Shown here: one piece after another, positions 43,131 through 51,255 of the stretch
How positions within the stretch are numbered: the stretch's first letter is position 1
Layout of the letters: each line of letters begins with the position of its first letter
Assembly: GCF_002835665.1 (NCBI RefSeq)
Contig: NZ_PIZV01000037.1
Location: 52,656-116,655 of the forward strand
Direction: 5' to 3'
Origin: Chryseobacterium sp. PMSZPI
Lineage (GTDB): Bacteria; Bacteroidota; Bacteroidia; Flavobacteriales; Weeksellaceae
DNA length: 64,000 bases
The notes under the pieces: generated by a model
The model's input: only the letters and a program-made list of their open reading frames with translations
Databases searched by the model: none
Told to the model about the DNA's origin: nothing
Made by a program: the position numbers and the translations under genes

Positions 43131-44486
43131 TTAGTGATTATCATATTTTCTATCCATCACAAAATCCTCCATGAATTTCGTAGTGTAGTTTCCTGCAAGA
43201 TAATCTTCATTATCCATCAATTGTCTGTGGAAAGGAATTGTAGTTTTCACTCCTTCAATATAGAATTCCTCAAGGGCACGTCTCATTTTTGCAATAGCTT
43301 CCTCACGGGTTTGAGCCGTAGTGATAAGCTTAGCAATCATAGAGTCATAGTTGGAAGGGATTGTATATCCGGAATAAACGTGAGTGTCTACTCTGATTCC
43401 GTGTCCGCCAGGGATGTTTAATCCAGTGATTTTTCCCGGAGACGGTCTGAAGTCTGCATAAGGATCTTCAGCATTGATTCTACATTCAATAGAATGCAAT
43501 TTAGGGTAATAATTGATTCCTGAAATAGGAGTTCCTGCAGCAAGAAGAATTTGTTCTCTGATCAGGTCATAATCAATTACCTGCTCAGTAATAGGATGTT
43601 CTACCTGGATTCTTGTATTCATTTCCATGAAGTAGAAATTTCTGTGCTTGTCTACAAGGAATTCAATTGTTCCTACACCTTCATATCCAATGAATTCAGC
43701 AGCTTTTACTGCGGCATCACCCATTTTCTCACGAAGTTCATCCGTCATGAAAGGAGAAGGTGTTTCTTCAGTAAGCTTTTGGTTTCTTCTCTGTACAGAA
43801 CAGTCTCTTTCAGAAAGGTGGCAAGCTTTACCGAATTGGTCTCCAGCAACCTGAATTTCGATGTGTCTGGGTTCTTCAATCAGTTTTTCCATATACATAC
43901 CTCCGTTTCCAAAGGCAGCTACAGCTTCCTGAATCGCAGAGTCCCAATGTTCTTTAAGGTCTTCGGCTTTCCAAACAGCTCTCATTCCTTTACCACCACC
44001 ACCAGCAGTTGCTTTAATCATAACAGGATATCCTGTTTCTTCAGCAATCTTTACGGCATGCTCATAGGATTCGATCAATCCGTCAGAACCAGGTACGCAA
44101 GGTACACCGGCCGCTTTCATGGTAGCCTTAGCATTTGCTTTGTCTCCCATTTTTTCAATCTGTTCAGGAGATGCTCCAATGAACTTGATTCCGTTTTTTT
44201 GGCAGATTCTTGAGAAGTTAGCATTTTCAGATAGGAATCCGTAACCTGGGTGAATTGCGTCTGCATTTGTAATTTCCGCAGCAGCAATAATATTAGGGAT
44301 TTTAAGGTATGAGTCTTTACTCATTGCAGGGCCAATACAAACCGCTTCATCAGCAAATCTTACGTGAAGACTGTCTTTGTCAGCAGTAGAGTATACTGCC
44401 ACGGTCTTGATCCCCATTTCCTTACAAGTACGTAAAATACGCATTGCAATTTCGCCACGATTGGCTATTAATATTTTTTTGAACAT
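43131..44486 (-). CDS. accC: Acetyl-CoA carboxylase biotin carboxylase subunit
   Basis: 451 residues. ATP-grasp enzyme that carboxylates the biotin on AccB. Motifs are [29 protein letters not shown], the ATP-grasp glycine loop [25 protein letters not shown] and [11 protein letters not shown]. The start at 44486 ([11 protein letters not shown]) is chosen because an upstream ATG at 44540 would encode a repeat-derived leader. It follows accB by 83 nt with an unusual TTTGAAA repeat in the gap. Confidence 0.97.
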   Translation of the reverse strand: MFKKILIANRGEIAMRILRTCKEMGIKTVAVYSTADKDSLHVRFADEAVCIGPAMSKDSYLKIPNIIAAAEITNADAIHPGYGFLSENANFSRICQKNGIKFIGASPEQIEKMGDKANAKATMKAAGVPCVPGSDGLIESYEHAVKIAEETGYPVMIKATAGGGGKGMRAVWKAEDLKEHWDSAIQEAVAAFGNGGMYMEKLIEEPRHIEIQVAGDQFGKACHLSERDCSVQRRNQKLTEETPSPFMTDELREKMGDAAVKAAEFIGYEGVGTIEFLVDKHRNFYFMEMNTRIQVEHPITEQVIDYDLIREQILLAAGTPISGINYYPKLHSIECRINAEDPYADFRPSPGKITGLNIPGGHGIRVDTHVYSGYTIPSNYDSMIAKLITTAQTREEAIAKMRRALEEFYIEGVKTTIPFHRQLMDNEDYLAGNYTTKFMEDFVMDRKYDNH

Positions 44487-44494
44487 CTTAATAC

Positions 44495-44528
44495 GATTTG
44501 AAATTTGAAAATTTGAAATTTGAAATTG
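44495..44528. repeat. TTTGAAA tandem repeat in the accB-accC spacer
   Basis: Four near-perfect copies of a 7-8 nt TTTGAAA(A/T) unit. The unit resembles low-complexity intergenic repeats common in flavobacteria. It lies in the accC leader and could vary in copy number between strains. Confidence 0.6.
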
Positions 44529-44569
44529 ATTTATAATCAATTATCAATCATCATTAATCAATATTATAA

Positions 44570-45052
44570 TTAAGATGGATCTACTAAGAATAATGGTTGG
44601 TCGTATTCTACAGGAGTAGCATCATCTACTAAGATTTTAACGATTTTTCCGCTGATCTCAGACTCGATTTGGTTGAATAACTTCATTGCTTCGATTACGC
44701 AAACTACTTTACCAACAGAAACTTCATCACCTACATTTACAAATACATCCTTATCAGGAGATGGCTTTCTGTAGAAAGTACCGATCATTGGTGACTTGAT
44801 CGTTACATACTTGCTATCATCAGAAGCAGCTTCAGCTTTCTCAGCAGGTGCAGCAGCCGGAGTTGCAACAGGTGCCGGAGCAGCTACTGCTTGTGGAGCA
44901 GTGTGGTATACTGCAGGTTGTGCATAAACAGCTTCGCTTCCAGCTAATGGAGTTTTAATAGTGATTTCGAAATCTTTAGTTTTGTATTTTACCTCTGAAA
45001 CTTCAGCTTTAGATACAAACTTGATAAGATTTTGTATGTCTTTAATGTCCAT
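44570..45052 (-). CDS. accB: Biotin carboxyl carrier protein of acetyl-CoA carboxylase
   Basis: 160 residues. A helical N-terminus (MDIKDIQNLIKFVSKAEVSE), an Ala/Pro-rich linker (about 50-80) and the biotinyl domain with CVIEAMKLFNQIES, whose lysine carries biotin. The start at 45052 is supported by the -7 box at 45076-45083 inside the longer frame. It is first in accB-accC. In the flavobacterial gene order I recall, fabH sits between rpmF and accB; here it is absent. Confidence 0.96.
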   Translation of the reverse strand: MDIKDIQNLIKFVSKAEVSEVKYKTKDFEITIKTPLAGSEAVYAQPAVYHTAPQAVAAPAPVATPAAAPAEKAEAASDDSKYVTIKSPMIGTFYRKPSPDKDVFVNVGDEVSVGKVVCVIEAMKLFNQIESEISGKIVKILVDDATPVEYDQPLFLVDPS

Positions 45053-45075
45053 AAAATTGATATTTGATTTTGGGT

Positions 45076-45083
45076 CAAAGATA
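45076..45083 (-). promoter_or_regulatory. -7 box of accB-accC
   Basis: Reads TATCTTTG on the minus strand, 24 nt upstream of the accB start. Confidence 0.5.
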
Positions 45084-45105
45084 CCAAAAAAACGCAAAAA
45101 ACAAC

Positions 45106-45143
45106 AAAAAACCGCCAAATTTTATTAAAATTGGGCGGTTTTT
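45106..45143 (-). terminator. rpmF terminator
   Basis: AAAAACCGCC and GGGCGGTTTTT with inner AATTTTA/TAAAATT pairing form a long stem. It separates rpmF from accB. Confidence 0.85.
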
Positions 45144-45179
45144 GTATTAAAATGAGGCTTTTTCGATGAAAAGCAACTC

Positions 45180-45383
45180 TTAGTTTTCTTCAGTAGTAGC
45201 TACTTCTTTTTCCAATACTACTTTACCTCTGTAGTAAAGTTTTCCTTCATGCCAGTGAGCTCTGTGGTATAGGTGAAGCTCTCCTGTTGTTGCATCTTTA
45301 GCTAATTGAGGAACTACAGCTTTGTAGTGAGTTCTTCTCTTATCTCTTCTTGTAGACGACTGTCTTCTCTTTGGATGTGCCAT
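45180..45383 (-). CDS. rpmF: 50S ribosomal protein L32
   Basis: 67 residues. Starts [19 protein letters not shown] as in Bacteroidota L32; the cysteine-free form continues with LHLYHRAHW and YYRGKVV. It lies 67 nt downstream of the DUF177 gene, the widespread yceD-rpmF pair, and probably shares its promoter. It ends at a strong hairpin before accB. Confidence 0.95.
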   Translation of the reverse strand: MAHPKRRQSSTRRDKRRTHYKAVVPQLAKDATTGELHLYHRAHWHEGKLYYRGKVVLEKEVATTEEN

Positions 45384-45450
45384 TTTGTAATAACTTTTTT
45401 AATTGATGAGCGATGAGATTCATCATCTCATCATATTTAAATTATTTTAT

Positions 45451-45981
45451 TTAATTATTGTCTTTTAACTTTTTCAAAGCATCCCATCTGGGATCGCTTT
45501 CATGTTCTTCCTCTTCGGTTTCCTCTACATCTTTTGGACTGAACTGATCGAGAAGCTTTATATCTTCATCACTTACATTTGGTGAAATCTTTTTCATCGG
45601 AATGGAAAGCATTACATTTTCATAAATTAAATGTGCTACATTAAAAGCATGCTCGCCAGTAGGAATGGTAATAACATCTTCATTGCTGTCATCATATTCT
45701 TCCCCGAAATTCACCAGAATTTTAATTTCATTCTCAATAGGATAGTCGAAATCTTCATTTGTAATATCACAAACCAGCTCAACCAGTCCTTTTATTTTAA
45801 TCTCAAATTCCAGAAAAGTAGTGTGTTTATCAAGCAACACATTCACTGTTATTCTCGGATTTGTAAATTCCTGTTCAGTGTCAAATAATTGAAAGAACGT
45901 TTTATCTATCTCAAACTTGAACTCGTGTTTTCCGTTTTTAAGTCCGGAAAAGCTTACGTCGTAGTTTCTTAACTTGTCCAT
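45451..45981 (-). CDS. DUF177 (YceD-like) protein
   Basis: 176 residues. The DUF177 core is visible: LVELVCDITNEDFDYPIEN with the single family cysteine, LVNFGEE, and the conserved tail (MKKISPNVSDE, DPRWDALKKLK). The relative in other bacteria is linked to 23S rRNA and L32 metabolism; the exact role is unknown. The start at 45981 (MDKLRNYDV) is preferred because the -7 box overlaps the alternative ATG at 45996. First gene of the pair with rpmF. Confidence 0.9.
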   Translation of the reverse strand: MDKLRNYDVSFSGLKNGKHEFKFEIDKTFFQLFDTEQEFTNPRITVNVLLDKHTTFLEFEIKIKGLVELVCDITNEDFDYPIENEIKILVNFGEEYDDSNEDVITIPTGEHAFNVAHLIYENVMLSIPMKKISPNVSDEDIKLLDQFSPKDVEETEEEEHESDPRWDALKKLKDNN

Positions 45982-45993
45982 AAAATGAGTGTG

Positions 45994-46001
45994 CAAAAAT
46001 A
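45994..46001 (-). promoter_or_regulatory. -7 box of the DUF177-rpmF pair, decides the start
   Basis: Reads TATTTTTG on the minus strand and overlaps the rejected upstream ATG. Confidence 0.45.
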
Positions 46002-46065
46002 TGCATTTTTTTTATAATAACAAATAAAATCCGAAACAAATTAATTTAAAATTTGTTTTAAAGAT

Positions 46066-47157
46066 TTATGCTTCAGTTTCCTCTGGAAGATCTTCGTCTA
46101 TTCCGTTATCAACAGCCATTTTTCTCGGCTGAAGTCGATTGCTCATCAGATCATTATATTCACTTCTGTTCTTAAAAACCTTAATTGCAGTGAAAATAGC
46201 TTCTGTAAAACTCTGCTCATCGGCAATATTTTTCCCCGCAATATCATATGCAACTCCATGATCCGGAGAAGTTCTGATGAAAGGAAGTCCGGCCGTGTAA
46301 TTTACTCCCTCTTCATAAGCCAATGTTTTGAACGGAGCAAGTCCCTGATCGTGATACATGGCTAAAACAGCATCGAAGTTTTTGTATTTGTTGGGTTGGA
46401 AGAAACTGTCTGCCGGGAAAGGTCCGAATGCCAGTATTCCATTTTCAGAAAGTTCTTTAATGGCTGGTCCGATAATTTCAATTTCTTCAGTTCCGATTAC
46501 ACCACCGTCTCCTGCGTGAGGATTTAAGCCTAAAACAGCAATTTTCGGTTTTTGAATACAAAAATCTTCAACAAGGCTTTGGTTGAGAACTCTAATCTGT
46601 TTCTTGATTTTTTCTTTAGAAATGTTTTCTGCCACCTGAGCAATAGGAATATGATGAGTAGAAACAGCAACCTTAAGATCTTCAGTGACAAGGAACATCA
46701 ATCCCTTTTTGCTGAATTTTTCTTCAAAATATCCGGTGTGTCCCGCATGTTTGAAGCCCATTTTTACCATTTCATCTTTATTGATGGGAGCTGTTACAAG
46801 AACATCAATCTCTCCTTTCATTAAAGCTTCAGTGGCGGCTTCCAAAGAATCAATCGCCATTTTTGTAGATTCTTCGGTAGGAACTCCCAATTCTATATTG
46901 ACGTTTTCCTTGGTTAAGTTAACCATATTAAGCTTTCCTGCTTGAGCCTGAGAAGCCTCATTCACATAGTTGAAATTAAGATTCAGTTTGAAAATGTTTT
47001 TCTGATAAGTGAATAATTTCCCAGAGCCAAAAATTACGGGAGTGAAAAAATCCGTAATAGTTTTGTCTTTCAGAGACTTCATAATGATCTCTGGACCGAT
47101 GCCGTTGAAATCACCGATTGAAATTCCTACTCGTACTTTATGGTTTTTTGGGCTCAT
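46066..47157 (-). CDS. pdxA: 4-hydroxythreonine-4-phosphate dehydrogenase
   Basis: 363 residues, slightly longer than the usual 330-350 because of an acidic C-terminal tail. NAD-dependent step of pyridoxal phosphate synthesis. Motifs are GISIGDFNGIGPEII, VTAPINKDEM, FKHAGHTGYFE, GLNPHAGDGGVIGTEE, YHDQGLAPFK and FIRTSPDHGVAYDIAG (metal and substrate ligands His and Asp). Divergent from ribE with overlapping promoters. Confidence 0.96.
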   Translation of the reverse strand: MSPKNHKVRVGISIGDFNGIGPEIIMKSLKDKTITDFFTPVIFGSGKLFTYQKNIFKLNLNFNYVNEASQAQAGKLNMVNLTKENVNIELGVPTEESTKMAIDSLEAATEALMKGEIDVLVTAPINKDEMVKMGFKHAGHTGYFEEKFSKKGLMFLVTEDLKVAVSTHHIPIAQVAENISKEKIKKQIRVLNQSLVEDFCIQKPKIAVLGLNPHAGDGGVIGTEEIEIIGPAIKELSENGILAFGPFPADSFFQPNKYKNFDAVLAMYHDQGLAPFKTLAYEEGVNYTAGLPFIRTSPDHGVAYDIAGKNIADEQSFTEAIFTAIKVFKNRSEYNDLMSNRLQPRKMAVDNGIDEDLPEETEA

Positions 47158-47163
47158 TTTGAT

Positions 47164-47171
47164 TATCTTTG
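47164..47171 (+). promoter_or_regulatory. -7 box of ribE
   Basis: Reads TATCTTTG, 34 nt before the ATG. Its -33 element would fall inside the pdxA coding start. Confidence 0.45.
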
Positions 47172-47185
47172 AAGATTATAATTTA

Positions 47186-47193
47186 CAAATTTA
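47186..47193 (-). promoter_or_regulatory. -7 box of pdxA
   Basis: Reads TAAATTTG on the minus strand, 28 nt before the start. It lies downstream of the ribE -7 box, so the two polymerase sites overlap. Confidence 0.45.
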
Positions 47194-47205
47194 GCAAAAA
47201 ATAAT

Positions 47206-47790
47206 ATGTTCACAGGAATTATTGAAGCAGTTGGCGTTATTGAAAAGATTGAAGAGAAAGGAAGCAATATAGATTTTACGCTGACATGCCCTTTTACAAA
47301 CGAACTGAAAATTGATCAAAGCCTTGCTCATAACGGTTGTTGTCTGACTGTAGTTGAGATTAAAGAACACCAATATGTGGTTACGGCCATCAATGAAACA
47401 TTAGAGAAAACCAATCTTGGAAAATGGGAATTGGGAACTGTTGTTAATCTTGAACGTTGCATGAAGATGGATGGAAGATTAGACGGACATATTGTTCAGG
47501 GACACGTTGATAAAACAGGTGAAGTTGTTAATATCGAAAATAAAGATGGTAGTTACTTCATTACAATGAAATATGAAGCAGACGGAAATTTTGTAACAGT
47601 ACCTCAAGGATCAATCACTGTAAACGGAATCAGCCTGACTGTGGCAAAGAGTGAAGATGCTCAGTTTTCCGTAGCTATTATTCCTTATACATGGGAATTT
47701 ACAAATATGAAACATCTAAAAATTGGTGATAAAGTGAATTTAGAATTTGACATCATTGGTAAGTATATTGCTAGATTAATTAAAAAATAG
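47206..47790 (+). CDS. ribE: Riboflavin synthase alpha chain
   Basis: 194 residues. Two lumazine-binding barrel repeats: MFTGIIEAVGVIEKIEEKG with HNGCCLTVVEI, and GHIVQGHVDKTGEV with VNGISLTVAKSED. It dismutates two 6,7-dimethyl-8-ribityllumazine molecules to riboflavin. No FMN riboswitch-like sequence is seen upstream. The histidine kinase gene starts 1 nt after its stop, an uncommon operon partner. Confidence 0.96.
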   Translation: MFTGIIEAVGVIEKIEEKGSNIDFTLTCPFTNELKIDQSLAHNGCCLTVVEIKEHQYVVTAINETLEKTNLGKWELGTVVNLERCMKMDGRLDGHIVQGHVDKTGEVVNIENKDGSYFITMKYEADGNFVTVPQGSITVNGISLTVAKSEDAQFSVAIIPYTWEFTNMKHLKIGDKVNLEFDIIGKYIARLIKK

Positions 47791-47791
47791 G

Positions 47792-49246
47792 ATGTCAATT
47801 AATAAATATAAAGGATATAGCTTAAGAAACCGGGTATTTTTAGGTTTTTTGTTAGTCTGCTTTTTAAGCGTTGTGGCTACATCGCTCGTTCCCTATTTTG
47901 TTCTTAGAAATAATTCTTTAAAACAAAGTAATACCGACATGCAGGAGAAAACCAATGCTGTAATGGGGTATCTGGATTATGCCATTAGCCGTGAACGTGT
48001 AGATACAAAAGATCTTCCAAGAGTTTTGAATAGTAAAATATTTGAAATTGCAGACATCAACCAGCATGATATTGTTATCTATGATTTGAAAGGGAATTAT
48101 CTGATTTCAAATAAAGATGAATCTCAGGTTGAGCAGAAAACAATTCCTATTGATATTATTAATAAAATTTTATCCTTAGATGCCAGGGTTGATATGACGA
48201 GATATGACAGCTCCAAAGATGCCAAGCTTACTTCTTCCTATCTTCTTTTGAAAAATAACGAACTCGAACCTATCGGTGTCGTTTATATTCCTTTATATCA
48301 TAATGAATCTGCTTATTTAGAGGTTCTTCATGAATATGTTAAATATATTCTTTTAGTCGATATTTTCCTTATCTTGTTTAGTATCTGGATCAGTTGGGTA
48401 ACATCCAATAGCCTGGCTAAAACCATTACTAAATTTTCCGATATGATTACACGTATTACATTGTTTGAAAATGAAATGCGTCCCATCAGGTACTATAAAA
48501 ATGATGAACTCAATGCTTTAGCCAGAGCTTATAACAGAATGATTTTACAGATTCAGGACCAAAAGGAAAGGCTAAGGTTTAAAGCTTCGGAGGAGGCCTG
48601 GAGAGAGATGGCGAAACAAGTTGCCCATGAAGTGAAGAATCCCCTTACTCCTATGAAGTTGACCATTCAAAATTTTGAAAGAAAATTTGATCCTGAAGAT
48701 CCGAATATTAAAGAAAGAGTAAAACAGATGAGTAAAACAATGGTTGATCAGATTGATCTGATTGCTACTGTGGCATCAGCTTTCTCTGAATTTGCAAAGC
48801 TTCCTGAAAAAAATAATGAGGTGATAAACCTGAATACGGAAGTGGAGGATATTCTTCGTGTATTTAATGATGATAGTATTTTTATGCATGCCAATAAGAA
48901 TAATATTATGATTAATATGGATAGGATTTACCTTTCCAGAATTATCACCAATCTTGTTACCAATGCTAAACAGGCAGAAAGTGATGAGCGAAAATTGATC
49001 ATTAACGTTGATGTGGAACAACATCAAAGGAGAGTGATGATTTCTGTTCAGGATAATGGAATTGGTATTCCGGAAAATATGTACGAACGAATCTTTGAGC
49101 CTAATTTTACTTCTAAAAATAGTGGGATGGGACTTGGATTATCTATGGTGAGAAAAATGATTGAAGATTATAAAGGAGAGATTTCAGTGAAATCGGAAGT
49201 AGGGAAGGGATCAACATTCATTATTACGTTACCAACCAATTTATAG
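47792..49246 (+). CDS. Orphan sensor histidine kinase, NtrY-like
   Basis: 484 residues. Two membrane helices (about 16-38 and 184-204) flank an extracytoplasmic sensor region of about 145 residues. A HAMP-like linker follows at about 205-258. The H-box VAHEVKNPLTPMKL holds the phospho-accepting His279. ATPase motifs are NLVTNAKQAE (N), QDNGIGIPENMY (G1) and GLGLSMVRK (G2). No response regulator is nearby. It is tightly joined to ribE upstream and trmN6 downstream (stop and GTG share one base). Signal unknown. Confidence 0.92.
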   Translation: MSINKYKGYSLRNRVFLGFLLVCFLSVVATSLVPYFVLRNNSLKQSNTDMQEKTNAVMGYLDYAISRERVDTKDLPRVLNSKIFEIADINQHDIVIYDLKGNYLISNKDESQVEQKTIPIDIINKILSLDARVDMTRYDSSKDAKLTSSYLLLKNNELEPIGVVYIPLYHNESAYLEVLHEYVKYILLVDIFLILFSIWISWVTSNSLAKTITKFSDMITRITLFENEMRPIRYYKNDELNALARAYNRMILQIQDQKERLRFKASEEAWREMAKQVAHEVKNPLTPMKLTIQNFERKFDPEDPNIKERVKQMSKTMVDQIDLIATVASAFSEFAKLPEKNNEVINLNTEVEDILRVFNDDSIFMHANKNNIMINMDRIYLSRIITNLVTNAKQAESDERKLIINVDVEQHQRRVMISVQDNGIGIPENMYERIFEPNFTSKNSGMGLGLSMVRKMIEDYKGEISVKSEVGKGSTFIITLPTNL

Positions 49247-49938
49247 TGAAGTCTTTTATATTTAAACAATTTGAAATTCAACAGTCTAAAAACGTCTTTC
49301 GAGTAGGAACAGATGGTGTTTTGCTTGGTGCTTTGGCAAATGTTGAAGGTGCTTTTCGTGTTTTAGAAGTGGGAACAGGCACGGGATTAATTTCTTTAAT
49401 GCTTGCACAGCGGAACGCAGATGCTGCTTTTCTAGGTTTGGATATTAATGAGGATGCGGTAGCCCTTACAAAGACTAACTTTGAAAACGCTCCTTTTCAT
49501 GCCAGATTAAAAAATATACATCAGGATTTTAAGACTTTTGAAACAGATGAAACGTTTGATCTGATTGTTTCGAATCCTCCTTATTTTGAAGAGTCAGGAT
49601 CAGATAAAGATAAAATTGCACGCCAGACTGTGGAATTAAACTTTAAGCAATTGATTGTAAAATCAGTTCAGCTTTTGTCTGAAAACGGGCTTGTTTCTGT
49701 AATTATTCCAGTGGAAGCAGGAGAGGTGTTTGTTTCAATAGCGAAGGGAAATGGGTTGTTGTTAAACAGAAGGGTTAATATTATGGGGATTGCAAATTCA
49801 AAAGCAAAAAGACTTGTCCTTGAGTTTTCCAGGGTCCTGAAAAACTCAGTAGAATCTGATTTTATTATAGAAAAAAGTCCGAGACAATACTCGGACCAAT
49901 ATCTTGAACTCACAAAAGAGTTTCATGTCTTTAAATAG
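49246..49938 (+). CDS. trmN6: tRNA1(Val) (adenine-37-N6)-methyltransferase
   Basis: 230 residues. SAM-dependent N6-adenine methyltransferase of the YfiC/TrmN6 family. The start is distinctive (FKQFEIQQSKNVFRVGTDGV), then LEVGTGTGLISLMLAQR (SAM site) and the catalytic NPPY in LIVSNPPYFEES (110-113). The GTG start overlaps the kinase stop by one base (TAGTG), which implies translational coupling. Confidence 0.93.
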   Translation: MKSFIFKQFEIQQSKNVFRVGTDGVLLGALANVEGAFRVLEVGTGTGLISLMLAQRNADAAFLGLDINEDAVALTKTNFENAPFHARLKNIHQDFKTFETDETFDLIVSNPPYFEESGSDKDKIARQTVELNFKQLIVKSVQLLSENGLVSVIIPVEAGEVFVSIAKGNGLLLNRRVNIMGIANSKAKRLVLEFSRVLKNSVESDFIIEKSPRQYSDQYLELTKEFHVFK

Positions 49939-49997
49939 AGAAGTTAAAAACCAGATTTTAGAAGTTCGTAATTTCTGACTTTTCAATCATTTAATTT

Positions 49998-50708
49998 TTA
50001 TTCGAATAATTCTGCCGTATCCAATACAGAGACTTTTCCGTCTTCACATCTGATGGCTTCACCCGGGAAGTTTTGGATCATATGATAATCGTGTGTTGCC
50101 ATTACTACGGCTGCTCCGTTTTCAAGGGCAACCTGCTTTAATAAGGTCATGATTTCATTAGACGTTTCCGGGTCAAGGTTTCCCGTTGGCTCATCCGCTA
50201 AAATAAGATCAGGGTGGTTTAATAGGGCTCTGGCAATGGCAATACGTTGTTGTTCTCCTCCTGAAAGCTCGTGTGGCATTTTATGCTTTTTGCTTTTCAT
50301 GTTCACGCTTCCCAATACTTCATTGATGCGGTCCTCCATTTTTACTTTGTCATTCCATCCTGTTGCTTCAAGAACAAATTTTAAGTTCTTTTCAACCGTT
50401 CTGTCGGATAGTAACTGAAAGTCTTGAAATACAATCCCTAATTTTCTTCGAAGGTTAGGAATGTCTGAGGGTTTTAGCTTTGCCAGGTCGAATCCAACCA
50501 CAGCTCCGTGTCCTGATGCCAAAGGAATGTGTCCGTAAAGGGTTTTCAGAAGTGAGCTTTTTCCGGAACCTGTTTTTCCGATAAGGTAGCAGAATCTACC
50601 TTTTTTAATGTTAAGATTTACATCAGAAAGAACAGTAAAGTTTTTTTGCGCAATTTTTGCGTGTTGTAAACTTATGATATTGTCTCCGGAGATATTTGTA
50701 TGTGGCAT
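49998..50708 (-). CDS. ftsE: FtsE-like ABC ATP-binding protein
   Basis: 236 residues. Walker A is GKTGSGKSS (44-52), the signature [16 protein letters not shown], Walker [15 protein letters not shown] and the H-loop ATHDYHMI. Q-loop region [16 protein letters not shown] matches FtsE, the ATPase that with FtsX activates cell-wall hydrolases at division. FtsX is not adjacent, so assignment rests on sequence alone. A -7 box lies at 50735-50742. Confidence 0.88.
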   Translation of the reverse strand: MPHTNISGDNIISLQHAKIAQKNFTVLSDVNLNIKKGRFCYLIGKTGSGKSSLLKTLYGHIPLASGHGAVVGFDLAKLKPSDIPNLRRKLGIVFQDFQLLSDRTVEKNLKFVLEATGWNDKVKMEDRINEVLGSVNMKSKKHKMPHELSGGEQQRIAIARALLNHPDLILADEPTGNLDPETSNEIMTLLKQVALENGAAVVMATHDYHMIQNFPGEAIRCEDGKVSVLDTAELFE

Positions 50709-50734
50709 AATTTAATTTTAAAGGCTGTTTCAAA

Positions 50735-50742
50735 CAAAAATA
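50735..50742 (-). promoter_or_regulatory. -7 box of the ftsE-like gene
   Basis: Reads TATTTTTG on the minus strand, 27 nt upstream of the start. Confidence 0.45.
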
Positions 50743-50809
50743 TTTCAAATTTTAAAAATAGAAAAAAGATGTCTATACAACCTAAATTTTAGTAAATTTT
50801 AACAACAAA

Positions 50810-50840
50810 AAATGCCTGAAAAGCAACTTCTCAAGCATGA
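50810..50840 (-). terminator. rpmH terminator
   Basis: On the minus strand, ATGCTTGA and TCAGGCAT pair (one G-T) and are followed by six T. Confidence 0.75.
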
Positions 50841-50861
50841 TTTGTATATGATAATTAGAAA

Positions 50862-51020
50862 TTATCTCTTAGCGCGTGCAGCACTTACAGTTAATCTCTT
50901 TCTGCCTTTAGCTCTTCTCGCAGCCAAAACTCTTCTTCCATTTGGCGTAGACATTCTTTCTCTGAAACCGTGTTTGTTTCTTCTCTTTCTTTCTGATGGC
51001 TGGAATGTTCTTTTACTCAT
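50862..51020 (-). CDS. rpmH: 50S ribosomal protein L34
   Basis: 52 residues, starting [19 protein letters not shown] and continuing [19 protein letters not shown], which is unmistakable L34. The C-terminus is extended by a few residues (TVSAARAKR). Monocistronic, with a good promoter (51065-51095) and terminator. Not next to dnaA or rnpA here, as usual in this phylum. Confidence 0.97.
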   Translation of the reverse strand: MSKRTFQPSERKRRNKHGFRERMSTPNGRRVLAARRAKGRKRLTVSAARAKR

Positions 51021-51064
51021 TACTATATGTTTAAATCGTAATTAATCTATTAATTTTCAGGTTG

Positions 51065-51095
51065 CAAAGATATATAAATTTTTATAAGTTACAAA
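51065..51095 (-). promoter_or_regulatory. rpmH promoter
   Basis: On the minus strand, TTTG (51092-51095) and TATCTTTG (51065-51072) are separated by 19 nt. Both elements fit the Bacteroidota consensus. Confidence 0.7.
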
Positions 51096-51215
51096 CTTTA
51101 ATTATCTTTTTTTGAAATTATTTAAAATGTTTTTTAACCAGGTATTTATAAATCCCGATGAGAAAACGAAATTCTTTATGCAAAAATAATATTTAAATGA
51201 TTTATATAAAAGCTC

Positions 51216-51223
51216 TATCTTTG
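51216..51223 (+). promoter_or_regulatory. -7 box of nrnA
   Basis: Reads TATCTTTG, 32 nt before the ATG at 51256. Confidence 0.5.
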
Positions 51224-51255
51224 AAAACTTAAATTTTAACGAAAATAAACACAAG

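Noticed and set aside
43551..44213. 220-codon plus-strand frame opposite accC
   Set aside because: accC is certain on the minus strand; the antisense product is rich in Phe, Ser and His and has no domain.
44495..44528. TTTGAAA repeats considered as a CRISPR array
   Set aside because: Units are 7-8 nt without spacers.
47172..47205. FMN riboswitch ahead of ribE
   Set aside because: The leader is only about 30 nt and has none of the conserved RFN elements.
50812..51045. 77-codon plus-strand frame at the rpmH locus
   Set aside because: The minus strand encodes a full L34 with promoter and terminator, so this is its shadow.
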